Below are positions 1 through 8,302 of a DNA stretch of 64,000 nucleotides, one piece after another. Below the pieces are notes generated by a model, which searched no databases, was not told where the DNA came from, and saw only the letters and a list, made by a program, of their open reading frames with translations. Origin of the DNA: Pararobbsia alpina (lineage in GTDB: Bacteria > Pseudomonadota > Gammaproteobacteria > Burkholderiales > Burkholderiaceae); assembly GCF_902859895.1 (NCBI RefSeq), contig NZ_CADIKM010000006.1, forward strand, positions 124,001 through 188,000. The letters run 5' to 3'. The position numbers were made by a program, and so were the translations under genes. The stretch's first letter is position 1; each line of letters begins with the position of its first letter.

Positions 1-3000
1 TCGCGAGCCGTCGGGGCCGCATGACGAAAGACCACGAGGCCGAGCGAGGTCAACGCAGGGAGAGCCCCTTCGAGCACGACGGGCTCTCCGGAAGCCTGCA
101 CATCGTGCGGGAGCTGCGCCGGCCAGCACACCGGCAGTTCAAGTGCGAAGTAAGGCGGAGCGACAACCGGCTCGCCGCGTGCCGCACGCACCGCGTCCGC
201 AAGCCGAGCGAGTGAGCTCACTTCGCGTTCGCGCCAGATCGCACCGGTCGCGCCGCCCGGCAGTTCATGGCTTGCGCGCGCGATCCGCGATGCGCGCGCC
301 AAGTCGGCCGCGTCGTCGAGCAGCATCGGCAGCAACCGGTCGGCCAACGCATCCCGGCCATCCCAGTCGAGCACGAACGGCTCGCTGTCGTCGAGTTCGG
401 CACGCGCACTCCTGAAGTTCAGGCCGAGACGGTCACGCAGCAATGCGCGCGCGGGCTGGCTCCAGAACGTCAGCAAGGCATCGAAGGACACGACCGCCTC
501 TTCCGGCGGCGGCAGCGACGTGCCGAAAAAGGGACGGGACTGGATGTTCTCGCCTCTCGGCGCAAGCAACGCGCCGGCAATCTCCGCACGCGTCGAATCG
601 TACGTGAAGAGCGCACCCTTGCCATGCAGGTATTCAGCCGCGTACGACTGCAGAGGATGTTCGACGACAAAACCCGCGCGTGCCTGCGCAATATCCTGGG
701 GTGGCGCGGATGCGCCGGCCAGCGCGGCGCCCAGATAGTCGAGCAGTTCGTCGACGGGCGCCGCGGGCGGCTTGACCGCGTTGTCGCGGATGCTGCGGCC
801 CGTATAGGCGACGACAAAATGGTCGCGCGCGGCAAGCAGGTAGTCGAGGAACAGATTGCGGTCGTCGTCGCGGCGCTGACGATCGCCGAGTTTCGGAAAC
901 GCGGCAAGCAGGTCGAACTCGGGGGCGCGTGCCGCATTCGGCAGCACGCCATCGTCGAGGCCGAGCAGGCAGATCACGCGAAACGGTACGCCACGCAGGC
1001 TCGTCAGGGCCGAGAACGTGACACCGCCTGCCGGTACGCCGCCGCGCGCGGGGTCGTCGAGCGCGGCGGCCAGCGCGTCGCGAAGCACTTCGACGGGAAT
1101 CTCGAGCGCGCCCGCGCCGTCCCCGATCGCACAAGCCAGTGTGTCGATCGCGTCGCGCACATCGGCAAGATCGTCGGCGAATGCCCGACCCGCGTCGAAG
1201 AAACGCGGCAACGCGTCGTTGAGGAGCCATTGCCAGCCCTGCGCATCGCGTATCTGCGCGCATGCGCGACCAAAGCCATCGAGTTCGTCGACGAACGCAC
1301 TCAGACGGCCGAGCAACTCGGCCTCGGCGCCAGCCGGCCCTACCGTCGGTAACCAGTCTTCGACGGGCTCGGCATCGTCGGGCAATGCGTAACCGAGGTA
1401 GAGACGCAGTAAGGCATCGGCGAATGTGTGGCGGCGGCGTCCTTGGTTGGCTTCTTGCTTGACTCCTTGGTCGACTCTTTGGTTGGCGTGTTGGCGGGTC
1501 CCTGGGCCGGCGTCCTGCTCGGCATTCCAATCGCTATCGTCGTGGGCGTGGATACCTTGGCGGGTATCCGGGTCGGGTCCGGCGAAGCCGTTGTCGAAGC
1601 CCAACCCTCGCCGCGCGCCCGCGGCGGCAAGCCACTCCTGCAAGGTATCGAGCGCGGCCGAATCGATGCCGAAGCGGGCCGCGATCGCATCGACACGCAG
1701 CCACTCGACGAGTTGCGACGCACTCACCGACGGGTCGGACAAGGCGAGCCAGTCGAGCATCACACGGGCCACCGGGTTCGACTGAGACGGAGGGAGTCCG
1801 GTGATCCGGTAGGGAATGCGCGGCCCGTCACCACCGCCGAACACCGCATCGATCGCCGGGGCGGCCGTGGGAAGATCCGGCAAGGCGACCAGTACATCGG
1901 CCGGCGTCAACGAGGGATCTGCCTCGAACCACGCGATCAGCCGGTCGTGCATGGCTTCAAGCTGCCGCGTCAGACTATGGCAGACATGAACTTGTATGCT
2001 GTCGTCCGCACCGCCGAGGTTTGCTTCAGCGTCCTCGCCAGCGCCTTCGTGCGCTTCGCCCCCCTCGTCCTCCTCATACTCCTCATACTCTTCCTGCTCC
2101 CCGTAGTCATCACGCTCCTCGTGAGCTCCGAGCTCCGACTGTTCTCCATGGTGTCCACGACCGCTAAACAATCCCCCACCCGCTTCGGCGTGGCCGTTTT
2201 CGGCCCTTCCCGCACGCGAGTGAGCCGGCCATCGCCTGAGCTCGAGAATGGCGTTCTGGACTCCCGCGAGCCAGGTGGATGCGGGGCTGGGCTCGAACGA
2301 GTCGGCGTCCTCGTCGACCATGGCCTCGGTCATCTCGTGCACGATATGAAGCAAGGCCTGCGTCTGGCGCCCCCACTCCGACAACAAGGGATTGCCGACC
2401 TCCTGATAGTCGGCCATGCCGGCCGCCTCGATACGACCGAGCTGACGCCGTGTCACGATGTCGTGCCAGAACGCCTCGCACGGATTGAGCAAATAGAGAT
2501 CGACATCGATAAAACGCCCGAACTCGCGTAGAAGCGCTGCATGCAACGGCGCGATCGTCGGCGGCGCGAAGACCGATACCCGTGCGGGCCAGACCGACCT
2601 CACCCGCGCAGGATCGAGATCCGCCACAAGGCTCAGGAAACGCTGCGCAATGACAGGTTCGCCGCGCGGATCGCCGAGATCGTCGAGCACGCGGCGCCAG
2701 AGCGCCGATTGCCAGCGCTCGTCGGCGCGGTTGACCTCGCTGGCACGCAGGTCCGGTGCACCGCCCTGCTCCCCGAACAGCGATTCGCCGCGCTGCCATG
2801 CGCCCAGATAGTCGGGGCGGTACGTCAGGTAGTGATCGAAGACTTCCGCGATACGCACCGCCAGCGCATGCCGCATTGCCGCGTCGGCACGGTCGAGGTA
2901 GCGCGCAAGGCGCTCGTGGCCGGGTGCCTGCCAGGCCGACGGGTCGAGCAGCCGGTACAGACGCCAGCTCAATCGGTCGGGCGCGAACGGCGATTGCTCG

Positions 3001-3239
3001 GGAACAGGCACGACCTTACCGATCTGCTCCCAGAGCCAGCTCGCCAGATAGGCGAAACGCAGATTCGCGGCCACGCCAAAGGTGCCCGCGATGTCGAGTT
3101 CGAGGCGCCGCCGCAAGGCTGCACTGGGCACGATCAGATGTTCTGGCGCGAATGGATCGCGTGCCGGCGCACGGGCCAGCGTCGTGCACAGAGTCGCGGC
3201 CAGCGCGCTTTGACGATTCGACTGAATGAGATGAAGCAT
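1..3239 (-). CDS. recC: Exodeoxyribonuclease V gamma subunit RecC, 3' end outside window
   Basis: RecC is the Chi-recognising scaffold subunit of the RecBCD helicase-nuclease that processes double-strand DNA ends. The frame opens with ATG at 3239 (MLHLIQSNRQSAL) and stays open to the left edge, giving at least 1079 residues; RecC proteins are usually about 1100-1200, so only the last part is missing. The N-terminal region carries typical RecC sequence such as FAYLASWLWEQIGK, and the C-terminal half has LRGVPFRVICLLGLDDGVLP. Two low-complexity insertions look lineage-specific: a Glu/Asp/Tyr-rich stretch at about residues 381-413 and a Gln/Asn/Arg-rich stretch at about residues 560-605. recB and recD would be expected just beyond the left edge. 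The identification rests on sequence recognition of the conserved start and helicase-like segments. Confidence 0.88.
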   Translation of the reverse strand, partial: MLHLIQSNRQSALAATLCTTLARAPARDPFAPEHLIVPSAALRRRLELDIAGTFGVAANLRFAYLASWLWEQIGKVVPVPEQSPFAPDRLSWRLYRLLDPSAWQAPGHERLARYLDRADAAMRHALAVRIAEVFDHYLTYRPDYLGAWQRGESLFGEQGGAPDLRASEVNRADERWQSALWRRVLDDLGDPRGEPVIAQRFLSLVADLDPARVRSVWPARVSVFAPPTIAPLHAALLREFGRFIDVDLYLLNPCEAFWHDIVTRRQLGRIEAAGMADYQEVGNPLLSEWGRQTQALLHIVHEMTEAMVDEDADSFEPSPASTWLAGVQNAILELRRWPAHSRAGRAENGHAEAGGGLFSGRGHHGEQSELGAHEERDDYGEQEEYEEYEEDEGGEAHEGAGEDAEANLGGADDSIQVHVCHSLTRQLEAMHDRLIAWFEADPSLTPADVLVALPDLPTAAPAIDAVFGGGDGPRIPYRITGLPPSQSNPVARVMLDWLALSDPSVSASQLVEWLRVDAIAARFGIDSAALDTLQEWLAAAGARRGLGFDNGFAGPDPDTRQGIHAHDDSDWNAEQDAGPGTRQHANQRVDQGVKQEANQGRRRHTFADALLRLYLGYALPDDAEPVEDWLPTVGPAGAEAELLGRLSAFVDELDGFGRACAQIRDAQGWQWLLNDALPRFFDAGRAFADDLADVRDAIDTLACAIGDGAGALEIPVEVLRDALAAALDDPARGGVPAGGVTFSALTSLRGVPFRVICLLGLDDGVLPNAARAPEFDLLAAFPKLGDRQRRDDDRNLFLDYLLAARDHFVVAYTGRSIRDNAVKPPAAPVDELLDYLGAALAGASAPPQDIAQARAGFVVEHPLQSYAAEYLHGKGALFTYDSTRAEIAGALLAPRGENIQSRPFFGTSLPPPEEAVVSFDALLTFWSQPARALLRDRLGLNFRSARAELDDSEPFVLDWDGRDALADRLLPMLLDDAADLARASRIARASHELPGGATGAIWREREVSSLARLADAVRAARGEPVVAPPYFALELPVCWPAQLPHDVQASGEPVVLEGALPALTSLGLVVFRHAAPTAR

Positions 3240-3430
3240 CCGGATGCTTGGAACTGAAGTCGGGCTGCGGTGAAATCGGGTTAGGCGATCGGCCCAAAAA
3301 CTTCGGGGCGTCTCGGTCGCGGATCGACCCACATTCCGACCGGTGAGACGGACACTGCCATTCTCGCACGAGACACGCTAGACTTTCTCCCATTCTGTGC
3401 AGGCGACTGCGGAGCCGATCGATCCCATCG

Positions 3431-5818
3431 ATGCGATATCCAACCGAGATCAAGAAGTTTCTCTACAGCCAGTACTTCTATGGCGGTTTGCGCATCGCGT
3501 TCGGTATATCGTTGCCGGTCGTGCTTGCCCTGCTGGTGTTTCAAAACGCCGAACTCGGCTTCACGATCTCGGCTGGGGCACTCGCGGCCTGCGCGGTCGA
3601 TATGCCCGGGCCGCTCAAGTACAAGCACAACGAAATGCTCACGTGCTCGGTGCTCGGCTTCCTGTCGGCGCTCGTGACCGGTATCGCGACCGCGTGGCCC
3701 GCGGCGCTGTTCTTGACCGTGGTCTTGCTGTCGTTCGCCTTGTCGCTGATCGTGCTCTACGGCGTGCGCTGGCCGCAGATCAGTTTCGCGACGCTGTTCA
3801 TGATGATCCTGACGATGGATTCGCACTTCACCCTCGTCGGCGCACTGGTCAACGCGAGCTGGATCCTGGTCGGCGGCCTCTGGTACACCTACTGGAGCAC
3901 CACGGTCAGCCGGTTCCAGCGGGACCGGATCGAGCAGCAGGCGATTGCCGAGAACCTGTTCGCGATGGCCGAGTATGTCCGCGCACGCGCCGCGTTTTAC
4001 GATCTTCATGCCGATCTCGACGAGTGCTACCGCAACCTCGTGCAGCGCCAGATCGCGACGGTCGACAAGCAGGACGCCGCCCGCGACATCGCCCTGCGCA
4101 ATCTGCCCCGGCTGCGCGACGGCAAACTCGATGCACACCGCATGGTGTTGTTCAACCTGTTCATCAACTCCGTCGACCTACACGAGGGCATCCTCGCCGC
4201 GCAAACCGACTACGCAATGGTGCGCAACGCATTCGGCGATTCGGATCTCATGATGTTCTTTCGCGATCTGCTCGAGAAGCTTGCGGGCGACCTCGAATAT
4301 GTGGGCCTCTCCGTGCTGCGCGACACGCAGGCCGCTGAGCGCGTGCATACGAAGGCGGAATTTCGTGCGATCGAGTACGAGATCGACCAACTGCGGAAGA
4401 AGAACTTTCCGAACGAGCATCCTGAAGCTTATGCGTCGATCGTCGCCTCATACCGGCGCATCTGGAGCGCGGCGCGTGTGCTCGACAAGATGCGTGCGAA
4501 CACACACCGCGACGTCGCCGTTCAAAAGCCCGAGATGCCGATCGACAAGGCGCTTGATCGCTTCCTGCAAAAGCGCAGGGTGCAGTGGGGGCTGGTGTTC
4601 TCGAATCTCACGATGGCATCGCCGAGCTTCAGGCACGCGCTGCGCGTCGCGATCGGCGTCGCGCTCGGCTTCTGGCTCGGGCGCATCCTGCCGCTCACAC
4701 ACAGCTACTGGATCTGCATGACCACGATCATCATCCTGAAGCCGGGGTTCTCGATGACCCGGCAACGCAATACCCAGCGGATCGTCGGGACCGCGATCGG
4801 CTGTGCGGCGAGCGTCGCGCTCGTGCTGATCGTCCACAATCACAGTATCGAGCTGCTCATCATGATGATTTGCATGGTGATGGCTTATAGCCTGACGATC
4901 TTCAACTACACCGCGAGTGTCGCGTTCACCTCGGCGTTCGTGCTGATCCTGTATCAAATGCTCACGCCCATGAGCATGGGTCTGATCGGTGAGCGCGCAA
5001 TCGACACCGTGGTCGGCTGCGCGCTCGCGATCGGTTCGAGTTATTTGTTCCCCTATTGGGAATACCGCTTGATGGGGCCGCTCGTGAAGGAGCTGGTCAG
5101 ATCGATGCGGCGCTATCTCGACGCGATCTGGCCGCGCGGCGTCGCGCTCGCAGGCCAGGGATCACCGCAGGCAGCTTCGCCTGGAGCGCCCACCGTGACG
5201 GCCAATACACCCCTGCCGACGGTCGCGCCGCTCATGCAAGGTGGCCAGCTTGGCGAGGCGGTGCCGAAAACACCGAGCGGTACGAAGAGCGGCGCCTGCG
5301 TGTCGAGTGCACCGATCCCGACGCGCGCAACCGACACCGTGGTCGACTCGGACTTTGCGCGCCGGCTGGCGAGCAAGAATATGCAGGTTGCGTACGCGAA
5401 CCTTGGCAATGCATTCCAGCGAATGATGCTCGAACCGAAATCGCAGCAGCGCTTCGTCGCGGAACTCCACGGTCTGCTGGTGCAAAGCCACGTGCTCGGC
5501 TCGCAGATGGCCGCGGCGTCTCCCTTGCTGAGCCAACCGCTCGTCGAGCCTGCCAAGCTCGGCGGTCTCGACCGGGCACTCGGCGACGTGCGGGAAAACC
5601 TCTTGCAGATCGAGCGCGCCGGCACGGCCTCGCCGACCGTGGACTTGCGCGAGCTCACGCGCGCGCTCGATTCGATGGTTGTCGCGGTCGAGAAAGAGGG
5701 AATGGCCAGTGCCGATGCGATCCAGGATCTCAAGCTGCTGGCCTATCAGAGCAAGCAGATGATCGCCGCGTCGCGATTCATCCGCAAGGATGTCACCTCG
5801 ATCAGGCTGCCGGTCTGA
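3431..5818 (+). CDS. FUSC family (YccS/YhfK-like) inner-membrane protein
   Basis: This 795-residue protein has the duplicated architecture of the FUSC family (fusaric acid resistance-like, YccS/YhfK): an N-terminal bundle of hydrophobic helices (about residues 15-150), a soluble mostly helical middle (about 150-390), a second hydrophobic bundle (about 400-540, with FRHALRVAIGVALGFWLGRI at its start) and a cytoplasmic C-terminal tail. Members are inner-membrane proteins proposed to act in export of aromatic acids or other small molecules; the substrate cannot be read from sequence. A Pro/Ala/Thr-rich linker at about 575-630 separates the second bundle from the C-terminal helical part. It is transcribed divergently from recC with about 190 bases between starts. 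No HlyD-like or outer-membrane partner lies beside it, unlike classical aaeAB-type pumps. Confidence 0.85.
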   Translation: MRYPTEIKKFLYSQYFYGGLRIAFGISLPVVLALLVFQNAELGFTISAGALAACAVDMPGPLKYKHNEMLTCSVLGFLSALVTGIATAWPAALFLTVVLLSFALSLIVLYGVRWPQISFATLFMMILTMDSHFTLVGALVNASWILVGGLWYTYWSTTVSRFQRDRIEQQAIAENLFAMAEYVRARAAFYDLHADLDECYRNLVQRQIATVDKQDAARDIALRNLPRLRDGKLDAHRMVLFNLFINSVDLHEGILAAQTDYAMVRNAFGDSDLMMFFRDLLEKLAGDLEYVGLSVLRDTQAAERVHTKAEFRAIEYEIDQLRKKNFPNEHPEAYASIVASYRRIWSAARVLDKMRANTHRDVAVQKPEMPIDKALDRFLQKRRVQWGLVFSNLTMASPSFRHALRVAIGVALGFWLGRILPLTHSYWICMTTIIILKPGFSMTRQRNTQRIVGTAIGCAASVALVLIVHNHSIELLIMMICMVMAYSLTIFNYTASVAFTSAFVLILYQMLTPMSMGLIGERAIDTVVGCALAIGSSYLFPYWEYRLMGPLVKELVRSMRRYLDAIWPRGVALAGQGSPQAASPGAPTVTANTPLPTVAPLMQGGQLGEAVPKTPSGTKSGACVSSAPIPTRATDTVVDSDFARRLASKNMQVAYANLGNAFQRMMLEPKSQQRFVAELHGLLVQSHVLGSQMAAASPLLSQPLVEPAKLGGLDRALGDVRENLLQIERAGTASPTVDLRELTRALDSMVVAVEKEGMASADAIQDLKLLAYQSKQMIAASRFIRKDVTSIRLPV

Positions 5819-5871
5819 CGCACCTCGCGACCGGATCCCCGGGACTCGGCCGCTGCCCCGGTCGTCGACGG

Positions 5872-6114
5872 TCAGTTACCGGAAGCGGACGAAGCCGGTG
5901 AAACCGATGAAGACAATGCAGCCGATGCGGGCGATGCCGCCGCGGGACCCGCGGCCGTGGGCGTGCTCGCCTGCTCTGCGCGCTGCTCTGCTTCGTATTC
6001 ATCGCGACCGGAAATCGCTTCGTACAGCAACATCGCGATCATCACTGCAACCGCGGCAAATACAAAAACTCCGATCCACGTGACCGGGTCGAGCTTTTTC
6101 TTCTGAGCATTCAT
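5872..6114 (-). CDS. Small single-pass membrane protein
   Basis: An 80-residue protein starting MNAQKKKLDPVTW. One hydrophobic helix at about residues 12-31 follows a lysine-rich N-terminus, so the N-terminus is probably cytoplasmic. The C-terminal half is low-complexity Ala/Ser/Pro. I chose ATG at 6114 rather than a longer in-frame start because the upstream residues look non-coding and the positively charged start fits a membrane anchor. It is convergent with the FUSC gene, with about 50 bases between. No family is recognised. Confidence 0.6.
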   Translation of the reverse strand: MNAQKKKLDPVTWIGVFVFAAVAVMIAMLLYEAISGRDEYEAEQRAEQASTPTAAGPAAASPASAALSSSVSPASSASGN

Positions 6115-6225
6115 GGATGGCGCGTTCTGAGACAGCGTGAAAAGTGCTACGCATTTTACGCGTGTCGCGCTGCGGTGCGCTTGGGACGTCAAGGTGGCCA
6201 GGCCACGGCGTTGCTCGGGCGGACA

Positions 6226-6266
6226 CAACATTTATGTTGACATATGCAACATAAATGTTGCATTCT
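6226..6266 (+). promoter_or_regulatory. hicAB promoter with paired palindromic operator
   Basis: Two 14-base palindromic boxes, CAACATTTATGTTG (6226-6239) and CAACATAAATGTTG (6247-6260), are exact reverse complements of each other and sit 21 bases apart centre to centre, about two helical turns. A perfect -35 hexamer TTGACA (6237-6242) lies between them, and a weak -10 (CATTCT, 6261-6266) follows at 18 bases. The arrangement is what is expected for autorepression by a dimeric HicB DNA-binding domain covering the promoter. The operator role is inference; the boxes are directly visible. Confidence 0.7.
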
Positions 6267-6293
6267 TCATCCGCTACAACAAATAGGAGGCGC

Positions 6294-6467
6294 ATGAAGT
6301 ACAGCGAGTTCAGAAAGTGGCTCATCAAGCAAGGCGCGACATTCGTGCCAGCCAAAGGCAGCCACTTCCGGGTCACGTTTGGCGACAAATCGACTATCTT
6401 CCCTGATCACGGATCAAAGGAAATCGGTACAGATTTAGTCGAAACGATAAAAACCAACTCGGATTGA
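6294..6467 (+). CDS. hicA: HicA-type mRNA interferase toxin
   Basis: A 57-residue protein beginning MKYSEFRKWL and containing GSHFRV and HGSKEIG, the hallmark segments of HicA double-stranded-RNA-binding-fold toxins; the His in GSH is the catalytic histidine of the family. HicA cleaves mRNA when not bound by HicB. The start at 6294 is set by the AGGAGG ribosome site at 6285-6290; the frame continues upstream without a better start. The length is close to that of E. coli HicA. The palindromic operator lies immediately upstream. Unlike most hicAB loci, 94 bases separate this gene from hicB. Confidence 0.9.
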   Translation: MKYSEFRKWLIKQGATFVPAKGSHFRVTFGDKSTIFPDHGSKEIGTDLVETIKTNSD

Positions 6468-6475
6468 AATGATGA

Positions 6476-6495
6476 AGTGGCCCGAAAGGGCTGCT
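6476..6495 (+). other. Intercistronic hairpin between hicA and hicB
   Basis: An 8-base-pair stem (6476-6483 with 6488-6495, two pairs being G-U) closes a GAAA tetraloop, a very stable GNRA-type RNA hairpin. No U-tract follows, so it is not an intrinsic terminator. It lies 8 bases after the hicA stop and may influence relative mRNA stability or translation of toxin and antitoxin. Confidence 0.55.
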
Positions 6496-6561
6496 TCCTG
6501 ACTCGCATTCATGCACCTTGGCTGACTTACCGAGAAGCTCGTCTTACGAAAGGACGAAACT

Positions 6562-6981
6562 ATGTACGCATACCCTATAGCTCTGACGCCAGACGACAAC
6601 GGAACGTTGCTCGTCCAGTTCCCGGATATTCCGGAGGCAATCACGGTCGCAGAATCGGAAGAAGATGTCGCGCGCTTCGCGCTTGAGGCTCTTGAAAGCG
6701 CCTTCGATATCTATTTCGATAGCCGACGAGAAATCCCTCTCCCATCGAAACCCAAGCGGGGACAACGCACGATCGCGCTATCCGCTCTCGTTACGTCCAA
6801 AGTCCTATTGGCGAACGAAATGGTCCGACAAGGCGTGCGCAAGGCAGAAATGGCTCGTCGTCTAAACGCGCATATGCCGCAAGTCGACCGCCTGCTCGAC
6901 CCCCGTCATTCATCGAAGATCGATGCCATCGAAACCGCATTCTGGACCTTGGGGAAACGCCTGGAGATTTCCATCTCCTGA
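6562..6981 (+). CDS. hicB: HicB-type antitoxin with C-terminal HTH
   Basis: This 139-residue protein has the HicB partial RNase H-like fold at the N-terminus (MYAYPIALTPDDNG... VQFPDIPEAITVAES, about residues 1-60) and a C-terminal helix-turn-helix (about residues 85-139, LANEMVRQGVRKAEMARRL). HicB neutralises HicA and represses its own operon. A separate ribosome site, AAAGGA, precedes the start, and the 94-base gap contains a stable hairpin, so the antitoxin is probably translated independently of the toxin. An intrinsic terminator follows 24 bases after the stop. Confidence 0.9.
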   Translation: MYAYPIALTPDDNGTLLVQFPDIPEAITVAESEEDVARFALEALESAFDIYFDSRREIPLPSKPKRGQRTIALSALVTSKVLLANEMVRQGVRKAEMARRLNAHMPQVDRLLDPRHSSKIDAIETAFWTLGKRLEISIS

Positions 6982-7004
6982 CCTGCAACACGGAAAGCCC
7001 AATC

Positions 7005-7036
7005 CCGCCTGGCTGCAAACCAGGCGGCCTTTTTTT
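7005..7036 (+). terminator. Rho-independent terminator after hicAB
   Basis: An 8-bp stem CCGCCTGG/CCAGGCGG (7005-7012 with 7020-7027), loop CTGCAAA, followed by CC and seven T residues. Confidence 0.85.
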
Positions 7037-7107
7037 GCGGATACCATCCGAATAGAACTGAGCGGACTTCGCGCAAAGCCCGATTCGACAAACAAGGGCA
7101 AGGCCCG

Positions 7108-7572
7108 TCATTCATCGCGCGGCCGTACCGGCAGCGCGGTCGAGTATTTGATCTGTTCCATCGCGAAACTCGAGCTCACGTCGTGGAGCGGCACGCCACG
7201 GATCAGTTGCTTGTAAACCCGGTCATAGTCATCGATGTCCGACACGACGACACGCAGGAGATAGTCCGTCTCGCCGCTCATCCGGTAGACCTCGACGACC
7301 TCGGGAATCACCGTGACCGTCTCGGTGAACTGCCGTGCCCAGGCCTCGCTGTGCTGGTTGGTTCGGATCGACACGAAGACGGTGGTCCCCACGCCGAGCT
7401 TGCGCGCATCGCATAGTGCGACCTGCGAGCGGATCACACCGCTTTCCTTGAGCCGCTGCACCCTTTTCCAGCACGGCGTCTGCGACAGATTGACCTGTAG
7501 GGCGAGTTCGGCGACAGGCAATGTCGCATCTTGTTGTAGGAGTTCGAGCAATTTTCGGTCGATCAAATCCAT
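7108..7572 (-). CDS. Lrp/AsnC family transcriptional regulator
   Basis: A 154-residue Lrp/AsnC regulator: N-terminal winged HTH (MDLIDRKLLELLQQDATLP, about residues 1-55) and C-terminal RAM/AsnC ligand-binding domain (about 65-145, with SGETDYLLRVVVSD). Such proteins form dimers and octamers and respond to amino acids. The start at 7572 is chosen because MDLIDRKLL is the canonical family start; residues encoded upstream do not resemble the family. It is transcribed divergently from a cysteine-dioxygenase-like gene 130 bases away, which makes that gene the likely target and a thiol amino acid a plausible effector (inference). Confidence 0.9.
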   Translation of the reverse strand: MDLIDRKLLELLQQDATLPVAELALQVNLSQTPCWKRVQRLKESGVIRSQVALCDARKLGVGTTVFVSIRTNQHSEAWARQFTETVTVIPEVVEVYRMSGETDYLLRVVVSDIDDYDRVYKQLIRGVPLHDVSSSFAMEQIKYSTALPVRPRDE

Positions 7573-7702
7573 GAGGGCTAGTCCGGAGAAAAAAATGCTA
7601 TCGATACGGGTTCGGCAAGAACAATAGAGAAAAGTTTTCGGTGATTGAACTGATATAAACCCAGGTACGGATGACAAATCGCTTGGTTATCGGGACAAGG
7701 AC

Positions 7703-8302
7703 ATGGACGCCAACCTGCCGCGCGAACCCGCGCCTGCCTTTTTTGATTGCAGCACGAACCGTGCGCACCCGGCGTTCAGTGCCCTGTCGGCACGCTTCGC
7801 CGCAGGCCTCGAGTTGGCATGCGGGGCGCCAGCGGCGCAATTCGGTGCGCGCATCCGCGCCGTGCTCGGCGATGCCCAAGCGCTCACGGCCTGTCTGCCC
7901 CCGGAGGTCCTTGCGGGACGAGCTGAAGGATATTCGCGCCATATGCTCGCCTGCGATCCGGCCGGGCGCTTCGCAGCAGCCGCGATCGTCTGGCGTCCCG
8001 GCCAATGCACGCCGGTGCACGGCCATCAGACCTGGTGCGGTTTCAGGATCGTAAAAGGCGTGCTCAGCGAAGCGCGATTCAAGTGGGATTCCCGAGCCGA
8101 GCGGGCGACCCTGGTCGAGCAACGGCGATGTGCGGCCGGAGAATCGTCATTCGTGCCGGCCGGCTTCGGCGGCATCCACCGAATCGCGAATCACAGTGCG
8201 GACAATGCGGTTTCATTTCACGTCTACGGGGTGCACGCCGACGATATCGCGACGCGCGTCAACCGGCTGGTCGAGTTGGCCGAACCGCTGGATCGGGTCT
8301 AG
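7703..8302 (+). CDS. Cysteine dioxygenase family (cupin) protein
   Basis: A 199-residue cupin of the cysteine/3-mercaptopropionate dioxygenase family. The iron-binding 3-His set is visible as H106 and H108 in PVHGHQTWCG and H159 in GGIHRI. Family members oxidise cysteine (or a related thiol) to the sulfinic acid with O2, in the cytoplasm. Whether cysteine or 3-mercaptopropionate is preferred cannot be decided here. The gene is divergent from an Lrp-type regulator. Its TAG stop shares the CTAG tetranucleotide at 8299-8302 with the stop of the convergent channel gene. Confidence 0.85.
   Translation: MDANLPREPAPAFFDCSTNRAHPAFSALSARFAAGLELACGAPAAQFGARIRAVLGDAQALTACLPPEVLAGRAEGYSRHMLACDPAGRFAAAAIVWRPGQCTPVHGHQTWCGFRIVKGVLSEARFKWDSRAERATLVEQRRCAAGESSFVPAGFGGIHRIANHSADNAVSFHVYGVHADDIATRVNRLVELAEPLDRV

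Noticed and set aside
267-2531. Long plus-strand frames in the first 2.5 kb
   Set aside because: The minus-strand frame from 3239 is open throughout and encodes RecC; the plus-strand frames are its shadows.
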